A stretch of 64,000 bases of DNA from an uncultured Muribaculaceae bacterium (lineage in GTDB: Bacteria > Bacteroidota > Bacteroidia > Bacteroidales > Muribaculaceae). Positions 1-8,374 of the stretch are shown here, one piece after another. The DNA is taken from NCBI GenBank assembly GCA_910589425.1, contig CAJUSZ010000006.1:1-64000 (forward strand), given 5' to 3'. Positions within the stretch are counted from its first letter, which is position 1; each line of letters opens with the position of its first letter. Under the pieces are notes generated by a model that saw only the letters and a program-made list of their open reading frames with translations, searched no databases and was not told the origin of the DNA. The translations under genes were made by a program, and so were the position numbers.

Positions 1-193
1 TGACTGTCGTTTACATCAAAAAGCAGCAGACATAAAAATTGTCATGTACTATAGTCGTGAAGTGTCATTTTTCCATGATGAGGAATGGTGATGCCTTTTA
101 TTGAGGAGGGATCTGAGAGTGTCAGGTCATCTTGACTTCACACAATTAAATCTGTTTAACACTTCACTGCATGACAGTCGCAGTGGGGTGGAG

Positions 194-201
194 TAATTTT
201 G
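194..201 (+). promoter_or_regulatory. promoter -7 box of the first small gene
   Basis: TAATTTTG matches the Bacteroidota -7 consensus TAnnTTTG. It predicts transcription from about base 208, which leaves a leader of roughly 50 bases before the ATG at 257. I see no clear -33 box. The rest of bases 1-256 holds no gene that I can support. Confidence 0.5.
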
Positions 202-256
202 TAATGTGAAATCAGGATATTCCGAATGATTTTAATTTAAAAAGTTACTTATAGCC

Positions 257-616
257 ATGACCTACACCATCCGACCTTCGATCCCAGGCATCCGCACCTC
301 GCGTGGAGTCTATCCGAGACGTACTCCGGTGCGTCCGTCCCCGTTCAATGCCCATCCCGTATGTTACGGCGACAGATTGTATGTCTCCCTGCGGTTTGCA
401 GACGGCAGCGGAATGAAAATTTATACGGACAGGGCGTCGGACATGACGGAGCTTATAGGCGAGGTGCGCCTGGCGTCATGGAACAGGCGGGGATTGGTGA
501 GAATGTGTGTGCGAAACGCCACCCGGGGGTGGATGGTTGAAAAGCCGCTGATGCTCTATGGAGAAATGCAGGAGACCGAAAAACCGGGGTCAGTCTTCCT
601 CCACTCTGGTTACTGA
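257..616 (+). CDS. hypothetical protein, 119 aa
   Basis: I do not recognise this family. The protein is small, soluble-looking and basic, with an arginine/proline-rich start (residues 7-29) and no signal peptide, membrane segment or metal-binding cysteine cluster. The middle (residues 37-75) has an alternating pattern that could form beta strands. It is supported as a real gene by a TAATTTTG promoter box about 55 bases upstream and by normal codon use. Its last 27 bases overlap the 3' end of the convergent CorC-like gene, so the two transcripts would be antisense to each other there. Confidence 0.55.
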   Translation: MTYTIRPSIPGIRTSRGVYPRRTPVRPSPFNAHPVCYGDRLYVSLRFADGSGMKIYTDRASDMTELIGEVRLASWNRRGLVRMCVRNATRGWMVEKPLMLYGEMQETEKPGSVFLHSGY

Positions 617-1864
617 GAGAAGAAGAATCCTTGATGCCGACATTTTCAGCACCCTGAACTGAAGATTGTCAAGGCGGAAACTGTCTCCTTGCTTGGGAAG
701 CGCCTCGAGATTCTCGAGAATGTATCCGGCAATGGTATGGTAGTCATCAGACTCGCGGATCCCGAGCTGGAATTTCTCATTGATATATTCAATTTCGGCA
801 CGTCCGGAAAATTCAAACGAGTCTGGCCCTACCTGCCGGGCTACGAGAGTCTTCTTGTCATGCTCATCCTCTATCTCACCGAATATCTCCTCTACGAGAT
901 CCTCGAGTGTGGCGAGGCCGGCGGTGCCCCCGAACTCGTCCACGACAATCACGAGCGATTTTTTCTGCGCCAGCATCCGTCTCATCATCTTGTTGGCGAG
1001 CATAGTCTCCGGAGTGAAAATCACCGGCTTCAGATTTTCTTTCCAGTCGGAATCAGGTTTGAACAGTTCGTCGATATGGATATATCCCACAATGTCGTCG
1101 ATGTCTTCCTTATATACCACTATCTTTGAAAGGCCTGTGGCTATGAATTTTTGCAGAAGATCTTTCCGGGATGTGGATTCCAGTCCCACGGCCACGATCT
1201 CGTTGCGGGGGATCATGCAGTCGGCTATCTGTGTGTCCTTGAAATCGATGGCGTTGCGGAATATCTTGACCTCGTTTTCTATCCCTTTGCGTGTCTCCTG
1301 GCTTTCGAGCTGACGCTGTATGTAGTCGTCGAGCTGGTCGATGGTCAGCAGACCCGAGGCCGGAGCCTCCCCTTTGATGTGGAGCATCCTCATAAGTCCT
1401 TTGGAGATAAGCGAGATCAGGAGCGAGACGGGATAGAGGATGATGTAGATGATGAACAGAGGCAGGGAAAGGATACGCATCGTGAAGTTGGGATTGATGC
1501 GGAATGTAGCCTTTGGGAGAAATTCGCCTGTTATCAGGATCAGGAGAGTGGAGAGGACTGTGTTGCAGATCAGCACGAGTGCCTCATTGTTGTTGAAGAG
1601 CCGCTCAAGCACGGGATTGATGAGAATGGAAACCGTGATGCCGTAGATCACAAGCATGATGTTGTTGCCCACCAGAAGAGTAGATATGAACATATCCTCA
1701 TGGCGGGAGAAAAGATGCAGAATCCGGTCGATGAATCCACCTCTTGTGGCGTCGATCTCCATGCGGACCCTGCTCGACTGCACGTATGCTATTTCCGAAC
1801 CGGAGAAAAGTCCGGACAGGAGTATCACTATGATGGTGATCAATATTGCGGTTGCTATACTCAT
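590..1864 (-). CDS. HlyC/CorC (CNNM) family transporter-associated protein
   Basis: This 424-residue protein has the standard CNNM/CorC layout. An N-terminal DUF21 membrane domain of three to four helices (residues 1-150) carries the family's SGSEIAY motif near residue 22. A cytoplasmic CBS pair follows (about 205-325, including VVDEFGGTAGL), and then a C-terminal CorC_HlyC domain. The family is linked to Mg2+/Co2+ efflux or divalent-cation homeostasis; the substrate here is inferred. It is the last gene of the coaX-OMP-lptC run, an order that is common in Bacteroidales. GldE at 55.7 kb is a paralogue with the same layout. Confidence 0.85.
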   Translation of the reverse strand: MSIATAILITIIVILLSGLFSGSEIAYVQSSRVRMEIDATRGGFIDRILHLFSRHEDMFISTLLVGNNIMLVIYGITVSILINPVLERLFNNNEALVLICNTVLSTLLILITGEFLPKATFRINPNFTMRILSLPLFIIYIILYPVSLLISLISKGLMRMLHIKGEAPASGLLTIDQLDDYIQRQLESQETRKGIENEVKIFRNAIDFKDTQIADCMIPRNEIVAVGLESTSRKDLLQKFIATGLSKIVVYKEDIDDIVGYIHIDELFKPDSDWKENLKPVIFTPETMLANKMMRRMLAQKKSLVIVVDEFGGTAGLATLEDLVEEIFGEIEDEHDKKTLVARQVGPDSFEFSGRAEIEYINEKFQLGIRESDDYHTIAGYILENLEALPKQGDSFRLDNLQFRVLKMSASRILLLSVTRVEED

Positions 1865-1940
1865 GTTTTTGTAGATGGTGCCGGATAATGCCCGGATCAG
1901 GTGTTTTTATGGAGTCGGTGTGGATTATACGGTGATTATG

Positions 1941-2585
1941 TCAGATTGTCTCTACTGTAGCCTGATTCTGCGGGGATGGATCAGCCTCCATGGCCTGTAC
2001 GGCATTGGAGGGGGAGCTGCCGCCACGTAGATTTTCCCTGTCGACGGGAAAAATCCCGGTCGGGCGGATAATGCGGTAGCCGGTAAGCTGGTCGTTGGAG
2101 ACAAATCCGTGTCCTTCGAGGATATGGGTCGCCGTCTCGATGTGGATGAACGAGTCGCTGTATATCTGTTTCCTCCGTTCGTCCCAGAAAAGTTGCTGCG
2201 TCAGGAATATGTCTTTCGGAGCCTTGGTCAGCTCTACATTGCCGTCAAGACGCCATATCCGCTGGTTTTTGAAATATCTGGCGGAATCGGCTGCCACAGT
2301 GGCTATCACATGAAAGAGAGGATCGTATTTTCGGAGATACAATCCTTTGGGAAAGTTCCAGTAGGGGGTGTCGGCATTGTCGTAAACGAGCCATAGCGGA
2401 CTGACAATCTTATATTGTGTTATGCCTGAGTCCGAAATGAGCGTCGATACATTGACAGTGGACATGGTCGGCATCCTCTCGGGGCGCAGCCGGGACGCGA
2501 CGTCGATCTTCTTGTCTTCGCGGCAAGAGGGAAGTATGACCGCCGCCATCAGCAGGGTAGCGATGAGGACGGGAAGAGTCCGCAT
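1941..2585 (-). CDS. lptC: LPS export system periplasmic protein LptC (lipoprotein)
   Basis: LptC is the bridge component that passes lipopolysaccharide from the LptBFG ATPase to LptA in the periplasm. The open frame extends to 3017, but the start at 2585 is chosen because it gives an export signal (MRTLPVLIATLLMAA) ending in a lipobox, LPSC, and because it lies 20 bases after the stop of the upstream OMP gene. The body (about residues 45-180) shows the repeated beta-strand pattern of the OstA-like fold, with WRLDGNVEL and a following ILEGHGFVSN segment typical of LptC. At 214 residues it is of normal length. The C-terminal 25 residues are polar and probably disordered. Confidence 0.8.
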   Translation of the reverse strand: MRTLPVLIATLLMAAVILPSCREDKKIDVASRLRPERMPTMSTVNVSTLISDSGITQYKIVSPLWLVYDNADTPYWNFPKGLYLRKYDPLFHVIATVAADSARYFKNQRIWRLDGNVELTKAPKDIFLTQQLFWDERRKQIYSDSFIHIETATHILEGHGFVSNDQLTGYRIIRPTGIFPVDRENLRGGSSPSNAVQAMEADPSPQNQATVETI

Positions 2586-2605
2586 GCTGTTCCTGCAAGC
2601 GGTTT

Positions 2606-3892
2606 TTATTTGATCTTTCGTTTCCAGAACCAAAGCTCGTTGAAGTTTACTCCGAGTGTCAGGTTGAAATAGTTCTCGCTTATCAATGTCTGTGGATATG
2701 CATTCCGGTGGCGCCATTCCAGACCGACGTTGATCATTGTCTTGCCTTCCGGAGTGGGCAGACCGACACCCGCGCTGATTCCGTATTCGCGCACACTGTT
2801 GTCGCGTATCCTGAGATAGTCGTGGGTATAATATCCGCCTATGCGGTAGCTGATGCGTTGGCCGTAGTTGCCTCTCAGCCGGGGGATTATCTCGGCTCCT
2901 GCGGCATACCGTGTGCGGTTGTTGAATTTCATTCCGTCGAAGATCACACGGTCTGGCGCATCGGGCTGGTCCGGATTCCTGTCTGCATAGAGCGGGGAGT
3001 ATTTGGCTTTGGACCATTGCTGGAACGAGAAGTCGGCCTCCACGCTGAGACGGTAGGCCTTCTCGTAGGTGTAGTTAAGTCCGATTCCGTAGCAGTTAGG
3101 CTGGTAATAATGGTTTTTCAGAGTCATTGACCCTACTGTGTCAGGGCCGGTCTCCATCGACAGTTCCTGCACGGTGGCGATGGATTTTCCAAGGAGAGTC
3201 TTTTTCGGCGAGTAGGTGAGGCCTACCGTCATCCGGGAAAACTTTGTGAGTTGCGCCGTGTATTGGGCTCCGATCATGATGTTCCAGTCCCGCACTTTCA
3301 TCACGTGTTCGAACAGAGTGCTTCCCGAGCTTTCGGGAGTTGAATATACATTGTTTGTGATGTTGCCGAAGTTGTAGGAGACGTTGAATCCGAGAGCCAC
3401 ACCGGCATACCGGCCGCTCAGTCCGAGGTATGCCTGGTTTATTCCCCCCGTACCCTGATTCTGGCGCGTGCCGTGGCGGATTTCGTTTCCGAAAGCGTAG
3501 CCCACTGAGCTGTAGGGGAGAAGACCGATTGAGCCGCCCATGTATTTGCTGATGGGAAACTGCATGGTGATGTAGTCAAGTCCTCCGCCGAATGTTTTCT
3601 CTTTGGCGCTTCCCTCTTTGGATCTGAGCATCGACACGTCGGCGCCGATGTCGAACAAGAAAGTGAGGGAGTCAATCGAGGCGTATGAGGCCGGGTTCAT
3701 GGCATTGATCTGCCGTCCTGAGTTCATCGCGATACCGACCCCTCCCATCTGACGCTGCATTGAGGTTGCGTAGTCGCCGAGAATTCCGTAGCCATACATT
3801 GAATACGGTGTGGTTACATTCTGGGCGATTGCAGAAGCCAGTCCAGCTGCCAGAAAGGCAGTGAGGAGGAATAATTGTTTAGATATTTTCAT
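2606..3892 (-). CDS. conserved outer-membrane beta-barrel protein
   Basis: The 428-residue protein starts with a clear Sec signal peptide (cleavage near SAIAQ, residue 24). It continues as an aromatic-rich alternating beta-strand sequence that ends in a strand followed by a short basic tail. The early motif MGGVGIAMNSG resembles the start of FadL/OmpP1-type barrels. Its place between coaX and lptC is conserved in Bacteroidales, and a role in lipid or LPS-related outer-membrane function is only inferred from that neighbourhood. The start codon overlaps the end of coaX by 14 bases, so the genes are probably translationally coupled. Confidence 0.75.
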   Translation of the reverse strand: MKISKQLFLLTAFLAAGLASAIAQNVTTPYSMYGYGILGDYATSMQRQMGGVGIAMNSGRQINAMNPASYASIDSLTFLFDIGADVSMLRSKEGSAKEKTFGGGLDYITMQFPISKYMGGSIGLLPYSSVGYAFGNEIRHGTRQNQGTGGINQAYLGLSGRYAGVALGFNVSYNFGNITNNVYSTPESSGSTLFEHVMKVRDWNIMIGAQYTAQLTKFSRMTVGLTYSPKKTLLGKSIATVQELSMETGPDTVGSMTLKNHYYQPNCYGIGLNYTYEKAYRLSVEADFSFQQWSKAKYSPLYADRNPDQPDAPDRVIFDGMKFNNRTRYAAGAEIIPRLRGNYGQRISYRIGGYYTHDYLRIRDNSVREYGISAGVGLPTPEGKTMINVGLEWRHRNAYPQTLISENYFNLTLGVNFNELWFWKRKIK

Positions 3893-4634
3893 TGTAATAT
3901 AGTATTCTGTTAAGTCCTATAGGAACCAAGGAGGAGACCCGCTGTACGGAGGCTTCGGGAATGAGTTCTTGGATAAACGGCTCTATTGTTTCCGCGTCGC
4001 CGCCTGTGAGAACAATTCTTGTGGCTCCATATTCGTTTGCTGCGGCGGAGTATGCAGCCGCAATGTCGGCCGCCACGCCCCTGATGGCTCCCGAACGGAT
4101 GGCGGTTTCTGTATCATGACCGAAAACGGGCACATCACCATGCTTTGACACTTCAGGAAGCCGCCCGGTGTACTCATGAAGAGCCCGCAGACGCAGCTTT
4201 ATCCCGGGGGCGATGTTGCCGCCGATGAATGTGGCGTCTGCGCCGAGAGCGTCGAGTGTGAGAGCCGTGCCGGCATCGGCGATCAACAGTGGTTCGCCGG
4301 GGAAAAGATGGGCGGCACCTGCTGCTGCTGCCACACGGTCGAGTCCGAGAGTCTGCGGTGTGGCGTATGCTATCCTGACAGGCACGGGAGTGGCTGGGGT
4401 CAGCTCTATGGCCGGGCCGTCTGAGATCTCGTGGAGATGAGCCGGAAGATCACTCCGCCCATCCCCGCCTACGGAACAATATATGACGCCGTCAATATGG
4501 GTTCCTGCTGTCATCCTTACAATGTCCTGAAGGCTCATTGTAGCGGCACGCACGCGTTTTTCCGGCTTGTCGCCGAAGAAAAGAGTGGCTTTTGCGTAGG
4601 AATTGCCCTGGTCGATTGTCAGAGTGGCTTTCAT
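3879..4634 (-). CDS. coaX: type III pantothenate kinase
   Basis: CoaX phosphorylates pantothenate, the first step of coenzyme A synthesis. The 251-residue protein shows the ASKHA-kinase phosphate-1 loop at its start (TIDQGNS, for the family's DxGNT/S), a LGLDRVAAAAGA segment, and the metal/substrate motif ADAGTALT. The longer frame to 4706 is rejected because the -7 box CAAAATTA (minus strand TAATTTTG) at 4676-4683 lies inside it. The gene heads the coaX-OMP-lptC-CorC operon. Confidence 0.9.
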   Translation of the reverse strand: MKATLTIDQGNSYAKATLFFGDKPEKRVRAATMSLQDIVRMTAGTHIDGVIYCSVGGDGRSDLPAHLHEISDGPAIELTPATPVPVRIAYATPQTLGLDRVAAAAGAAHLFPGEPLLIADAGTALTLDALGADATFIGGNIAPGIKLRLRALHEYTGRLPEVSKHGDVPVFGHDTETAIRSGAIRGVAADIAAAYSAAANEYGATRIVLTGGDAETIEPFIQELIPEASVQRVSSLVPIGLNRILYYNENI

Positions 4635-4675
4635 CTCGGTTGGCTTTCCGGATCTGTCGGCATTGGATAGCTCTG

Positions 4676-4683
4676 CAAAATTA
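4676..4683 (-). promoter_or_regulatory. promoter -7 box of the coaX operon
   Basis: The minus strand reads TAATTTTG, with a CTTG 20 bases further upstream (4704-4707) as a weak -33 box. Transcription would begin near 4669, about 35 bases before the coaX ATG at 4634, which fixes that start. Confidence 0.6.
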
Positions 4684-4724
4684 CACAAAAAATCAAATTT
4701 GGACAAGAAATGGGAACCGAGGGG

Positions 4725-5162
4725 TTATTTTTGCCCATGTTTCTTCGAGTAGGCGTAGATGAGCCATGATGCCACGACCTGAATCACTGCGCCCGCAAGG
4801 GAAAACAGGATGGTGTCTCTCAGGATAGCCAGCGGACCGGCTGTCGGCACAGACCCGAAGCGCGCCTCGTTGTAGAACCAGAACGCTCCTCCTACGATGA
4901 ATGCCATCCCCGACCAGAACTCAAGCCTGCGCAACCGGCGCAGACGTACCGATTCGTCGGGATCTGTAGACCCGACGGCCCGTGCCGTGGTGAAAATGAG
5001 CGCTCCTGCTGCGTATATCCATTTGAGGATGGAGAGCATCGAGGTAGAGGAGAGATCGGCGAATGGCGCTACCATGGCCACTGCGATCAGGAGAATCCCG
5101 AATGAGGCTGTGGCTTCGGCGTTTCGCCTTATCTTTGCGGAAAGTTTTTTATTGTCAGTCAT
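4725..5162 (-). CDS. small integral membrane protein, unknown function
   Basis: This 145-residue protein has four predicted hydrophobic helices (about residues 18-35, 43-60, 78-96 and 114-135) joined by short loops. The arginine-rich loop VRLRRLRRL (about 69-77) is probably cytoplasmic. I do not recognise a named family. It lies directly downstream of ftsB on the same strand, and a TTG codon at 5207 overlapping the ftsB stop is an alternative start; ATG at 5162 is preferred. The position suggests co-transcription with ftsB but does not prove a division role. Confidence 0.6.
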   Translation of the reverse strand: MTDNKKLSAKIRRNAEATASFGILLIAVAMVAPFADLSSTSMLSILKWIYAAGALIFTTARAVGSTDPDESVRLRRLRRLEFWSGMAFIVGGAFWFYNEARFGSVPTAGPLAILRDTILFSLAGAVIQVVASWLIYAYSKKHGQK

Positions 5163-5203
5163 ATATGAGATGGTGTGTGATAAACCGGTAATGGTTGCCG
5201 CCG

Positions 5204-5515
5204 TCAAGGTTCGGTCAGGATGAACACATCCTCTGTAGGACGCTGCATGTGATACTGTTCGCGGGCTATTTTTTCAAGCTGGTCAGAGCCGTGGAGTATG
5301 GCCTCGCGCTTACGCTTGTAATAGGAGGCGGAGTCGCGGTTGAGCTTTATCTCGGAGTTGAGCTCGTTGATCCTTTTCTGATACTGGACGTTGAGCTGCA
5401 TCGATGTCTCTTCGTTGAAAAACAAGACAGTAACCACTAATCCGCCGATGACTATCACCGGTAGATGCGAGCGTCGTGCCACCCAGAAAGCTATTTTTTT
5501 CAGACGTCGGCCCAT
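5204..5515 (-). CDS. ftsB: septum formation initiator (FtsB/DivIC family)
   Basis: The 103-residue protein is a small bitopic division protein. It has a basic cytoplasmic N-terminus (MGRRLKK), one transmembrane helix (about residues 17-33), then a periplasmic coiled coil (about 38-85) ending with the family's EKIAREQYHM signature. FtsB/DivIC joins FtsL and FtsQ in the divisome. The start at 5515 is supported by an excellent promoter at 5570-5601, which lies inside the longer frame to 5572. Confidence 0.85.
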   Translation of the reverse strand: MGRRLKKIAFWVARRSHLPVIVIGGLVVTVLFFNEETSMQLNVQYQKRINELNSEIKLNRDSASYYKRKREAILHGSDQLEKIAREQYHMQRPTEDVFILTEP

Positions 5516-5569
5516 TCGGTTGGAGGATTTGCCGTATGCGGAGAGGTTTGCCGCATGACTACAGACCTG

Positions 5570-5601
5570 CAAAAGTATGAAAAATCCATGACCTCTGCAA
5601 A
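5570..5601 (-). promoter_or_regulatory. promoter of ftsB
   Basis: The minus strand has -33 TTTG (5598-5601), a 20-base spacer and -7 TACTTTTG (5570-5577), a full match to the Bacteroidota consensus. The remainder of the 328-base gap between ftsB and the next gene at 5844 contains no gene that I can support. Confidence 0.75.
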
Positions 5602-5843
5602 TCGGACGGTGCAGGATGTGTGAATATTAACTGGAAACATGATTCGTTCCTCATACTGATGGGTAATAAAATAGCATAATTGCCGGGCTTGCATGTCGAA
5701 AATATATGAAAGAGTCCGGATATTCTGAAAAAAATTCACGACACTATGAAAATTTGCTAAATTTGCGTGCAGCCTGCGCTGCCGGACATGTGTGGATTGA
5801 TTCGCGCGCATGATGCTGAGATCCTGTTTTATAATATTCGTAT

Positions 5844-6944
5844 ATGAAGATTAAAAGAGTGAATATGCTGGTGAGGTTCATCACATGCCTCTCCCTTTTG
5901 GTGGCTGTCGCCATCCAGAAAGATGGGAGTCTGTTCGGGTATGCTGTCCATGATTATGGATCATCTCAGGAGCAGGAAGAACCTTCTGTCAGGTTTGAAG
6001 ATGAGGCCATAGTTGTGAACACGACGTCGATCGCATCCGACATCAAAGGGTATGCAGGAAGCATTCCGATGGAGATCAGGATCATCGACGGAAAGATCTC
6101 CGCCATAACGTTGCTTGATAACAATGAGACACCGTCGTTCGTCGGTCGTGCTTCGGAGGCTGTGCTTCCGGCATGGACAGGGATGGCGCTGGATGATGTG
6201 GAGGCCGCTACGGTCGATGCTGTGTCAGGGGCGACGATGTCGTCTGATGCCATAAGTGCTACCGTCAGGAGAGGCGTGGCCCACGCCGGAACGGTCATTG
6301 GCGAACGTAATATGGCGTCTGCCGGTGGAGATGATCCGGAATTTGACTGGTCGGTCAGAAGTGTTGTCGCCCTGATCGTGGTTCTTGCCGGAATGTCGGT
6401 CCCTCTGTTCTATCGCGGCAAAGGTTACAGATATGTCCAGCTTGTGGCCAATGTATTGGTGTTGGGATTCTGGAGCGGGACATTTATATCTTACAGCCTC
6501 CTTGTCGGTTATCTTGCAAATGGAATGAATGTGGTACGTCTGGTTATACCGGCTCTTCTTATCGTGGCTGCGTTCGTATATCCTTATTTCGGCAAGAAGA
6601 GTCATTATTGCAATTGGTTGTGTCCGCTTGGCTCGCTTCAGGAGCTGGCTGGCAAAACCACTGGCTACAAACTTCATTTTTCTTCCCGGACGGCAAAATA
6701 TCTCGATGCGTTCAGGACGGCGCTCTGGTGGGTGTTGATGCTGGTGATGTGTGCCGGGATATGGTTTGACTGGATGGACTATGAGCTTTTCTCGGCATTT
6801 CTGTTCCGTCAGGCTGCGTGGGGAGTGGTCGCGGCGGCTCTGGCATTCGTATGCCTCTCTTTTGTGGTCTATCGTCCGTATTGCCGCTATGTATGCCCGA
6901 CCGGATGTTTGCTTCAGATAACTCAAAATTCAGATAAAAAATGA
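5844..6944 (+). CDS. membrane FMN-binding / 4Fe-4S protein (NosR-like)
   Basis: This 366-residue protein combines two electron-transfer modules. After an N-terminal membrane anchor (about residues 8-23) comes an extracytoplasmic FMN_bind domain (about 50-150) ending in the SGAT motif (128-131); Thr131 is the expected covalent flavin site, as in RnfG and NosR. Four to five membrane helices follow. They carry two CxxxCP clusters, C256-x3-C260-P and C347-x3-C351-P-x2-C355, the pattern of NosR/NapH polyferredoxin membrane domains. It would move electrons across the membrane to or from flavin. Its stop overlaps the nitroreductase start (ATGA), so the two are translationally coupled. The electron donor and acceptor are unknown, and it is much shorter than true NosR. 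Confidence 0.8.
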   Translation: MKIKRVNMLVRFITCLSLLVAVAIQKDGSLFGYAVHDYGSSQEQEEPSVRFEDEAIVVNTTSIASDIKGYAGSIPMEIRIIDGKISAITLLDNNETPSFVGRASEAVLPAWTGMALDDVEAATVDAVSGATMSSDAISATVRRGVAHAGTVIGERNMASAGGDDPEFDWSVRSVVALIVVLAGMSVPLFYRGKGYRYVQLVANVLVLGFWSGTFISYSLLVGYLANGMNVVRLVIPALLIVAAFVYPYFGKKSHYCNWLCPLGSLQELAGKTTGYKLHFSSRTAKYLDAFRTALWWVLMLVMCAGIWFDWMDYELFSAFLFRQAAWGVVAAALAFVCLSFVVYRPYCRYVCPTGCLLQITQNSDKK

Positions 6945-7576
6945 AAACTTCACAGATGCTCAACATATTGCTGGCAGCCTCCCTCGTGCTGCTGTCGGCA
7001 AAGATGGTGATGGAGAGAGACAATGAGCCGGTCGGGCCGGAAAAGAATACGGACGCGGCGATGGAGAATATAATGACGCGCAAGAGTGTACGCGATTACG
7101 AGTCGAAAGCCGTAGAGGACGAGAAAGTGGAGCGGCTGCTTAAAGCCGCGATGTCCGCACCTTCGGCGCGTAATAAACAGCCCTGGCGATTTGTTGTGGT
7201 CAAGGAGAAGGAGACGCTGCGCATGTTTTCCGGAAAATTCAAGTCGATGGGAATGGCTGAGAAAGCCCCGCTCGCAATAGTGGTATGCGGTGAGCGCGGC
7301 GGAGATGATTATTGGGTACAGGATGCGTCGGCGGCCACTGAGAATATGCTTCTTGCCGCGCACGCCATGGGACTCGGAGCTGTGTGGTGCGGGGTGTATC
7401 CGGCGTCGGATCGTGTGGCTGAGGTCAGTGCCATTCTTTCGCTTCCTGACAGCATCGTGCCTCTGTGTGTGGTGCCTGTCGGTTATCCTGCCGAGGATCC
7501 TGCGCCTAAAGACAAATGGCGTGTGGAGAACATTCGCTACGGAAAGTGGGACAATTCGGCTGCGACGGGAAAGTAA
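6941..7576 (+). CDS. membrane-anchored nitroreductase-family protein
   Basis: The 211-residue protein has a hydrophobic N-terminal segment (about residues 6-22) and then a nitroreductase fold that binds FMN. The motif RKSVRDY followed by APSARNKQPWRF (about 45-84) is the family's phosphate-binding and dimer region, and the region around GLGAVWCGVYP is the usual central motif. Most nitroreductases are cytosolic and unanchored, so the signal or anchor is notable: the enzyme may work outside the inner membrane with the coupled FMN/Fe-S protein. The substrate is not predictable. Confidence 0.8.
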   Translation: MKTSQMLNILLAASLVLLSAKMVMERDNEPVGPEKNTDAAMENIMTRKSVRDYESKAVEDEKVERLLKAAMSAPSARNKQPWRFVVVKEKETLRMFSGKFKSMGMAEKAPLAIVVCGERGGDDYWVQDASAATENMLLAAHAMGLGAVWCGVYPASDRVAEVSAILSLPDSIVPLCVVPVGYPAEDPAPKDKWRVENIRYGKWDNSAATGK

Positions 7577-7601
7577 CTGAACATTACCATATAAATAAAT
7601 T

Positions 7602-7653
7602 CGCGGGCAGGCTTGCTTTGATAATTGTGCAAGTCTGCCCGTGGATATTATTT
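7602..7653. terminator. bidirectional terminator
   Basis: An inverted repeat with arms at about 7602-7616 and 7629-7643, including a 12-base near-perfect core (GGGCAGGCTTGC with GCAAGTCTGCCC), is flanked by A/T-rich sequence on both sides. It separates the convergent nitroreductase and flavin reductase genes. Confidence 0.75.
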
Positions 7654-7683
7654 CATGCCGCTTGTCCGCGGAATTACTGGGTG

Positions 7684-8250
7684 TTATTTCAGATTTTTGC
7701 CTATTGAATAGACTTTTCCTGCGGTTTTGCCTATTGTCAGATATTCGTCGGTTTCAAAATCCGCCATGATGGGGTTCAGTCGGGAGTACATTATCTTTCC
7801 GTCGGTGTCGATTATTGTATCGTCTGCTACGGTACGCACCACCTGAGCCACGACATACACTCCACCGCGGCCATTGTCCTCCATCGATATGACGTTGCAC
7901 TCCATTGCGAGAAGAAACTCCTCGATGATCGGCGCGTTGACGATCCGGCCTTTGACAATGGTTGCGTTGACGTGGTTGATTTTCCCTTTCTCTTTTCCTG
8001 AGACAATGCCGAGATAGTCGGCAAGCTCTACTCTTTCCTTATTTGCCAGATGAAGAGTGAACGCTTTCTGAAGGCGCATGTTCTCAGTTGTCTTGTGATC
8101 GGCGGAGATATTCATTTCCACCATCTCCATCCAGTTCTGTCCGGCCCACGAGACAGTCATGGCGTCGGGTGTGCCGTCGGCATCGTATGTTCCTACCACA
8201 AATACTGGTTGCGGACCCATCACGGGTCTTGTCTTGATCTCTTTCAGCAT
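7684..8250 (-). CDS. flavin reductase family protein (flavoredoxin-like)
   Basis: The 188-residue protein matches the flavin reductase/flavoredoxin split-barrel family. It has the N-terminal PVFVVGTYDADGTPDAMTVSW segment (residues about 15-35), in which strands and the conserved N/D-x-x-x-x-W region form the FMN site. These proteins reduce or carry FMN using NAD(P)H or ferredoxin. The gene is convergent with the FMN/Fe-S and nitroreductase pair, so a functional link is possible but not shown. No strong promoter box is visible upstream. Confidence 0.8.
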   Translation of the reverse strand: MLKEIKTRPVMGPQPVFVVGTYDADGTPDAMTVSWAGQNWMEMVEMNISADHKTTENMRLQKAFTLHLANKERVELADYLGIVSGKEKGKINHVNATIVKGRIVNAPIIEEFLLAMECNVISMEDNGRGGVYVVAQVVRTVADDTIIDTDGKIMYSRLNPIMADFETDEYLTIGKTAGKVYSIGKNLK

Positions 8251-8374
8251 ATTGAATGTAATTTTGTTTTAAATGCAAATTTGGAGCCCGTGTGTTAAAC
8301 ACGCTCCTGAATTCGGATGGATGAATGGATTTCATTCATGCTCTGATTTCTAACGTCAGGGCGGGTGGAAATGT

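Noticed and set aside
5500..5811. Minus-strand frame of 103 codons upstream of ftsB
   Set aside because: It crosses the ftsB promoter and its start region and has no recognisable features.
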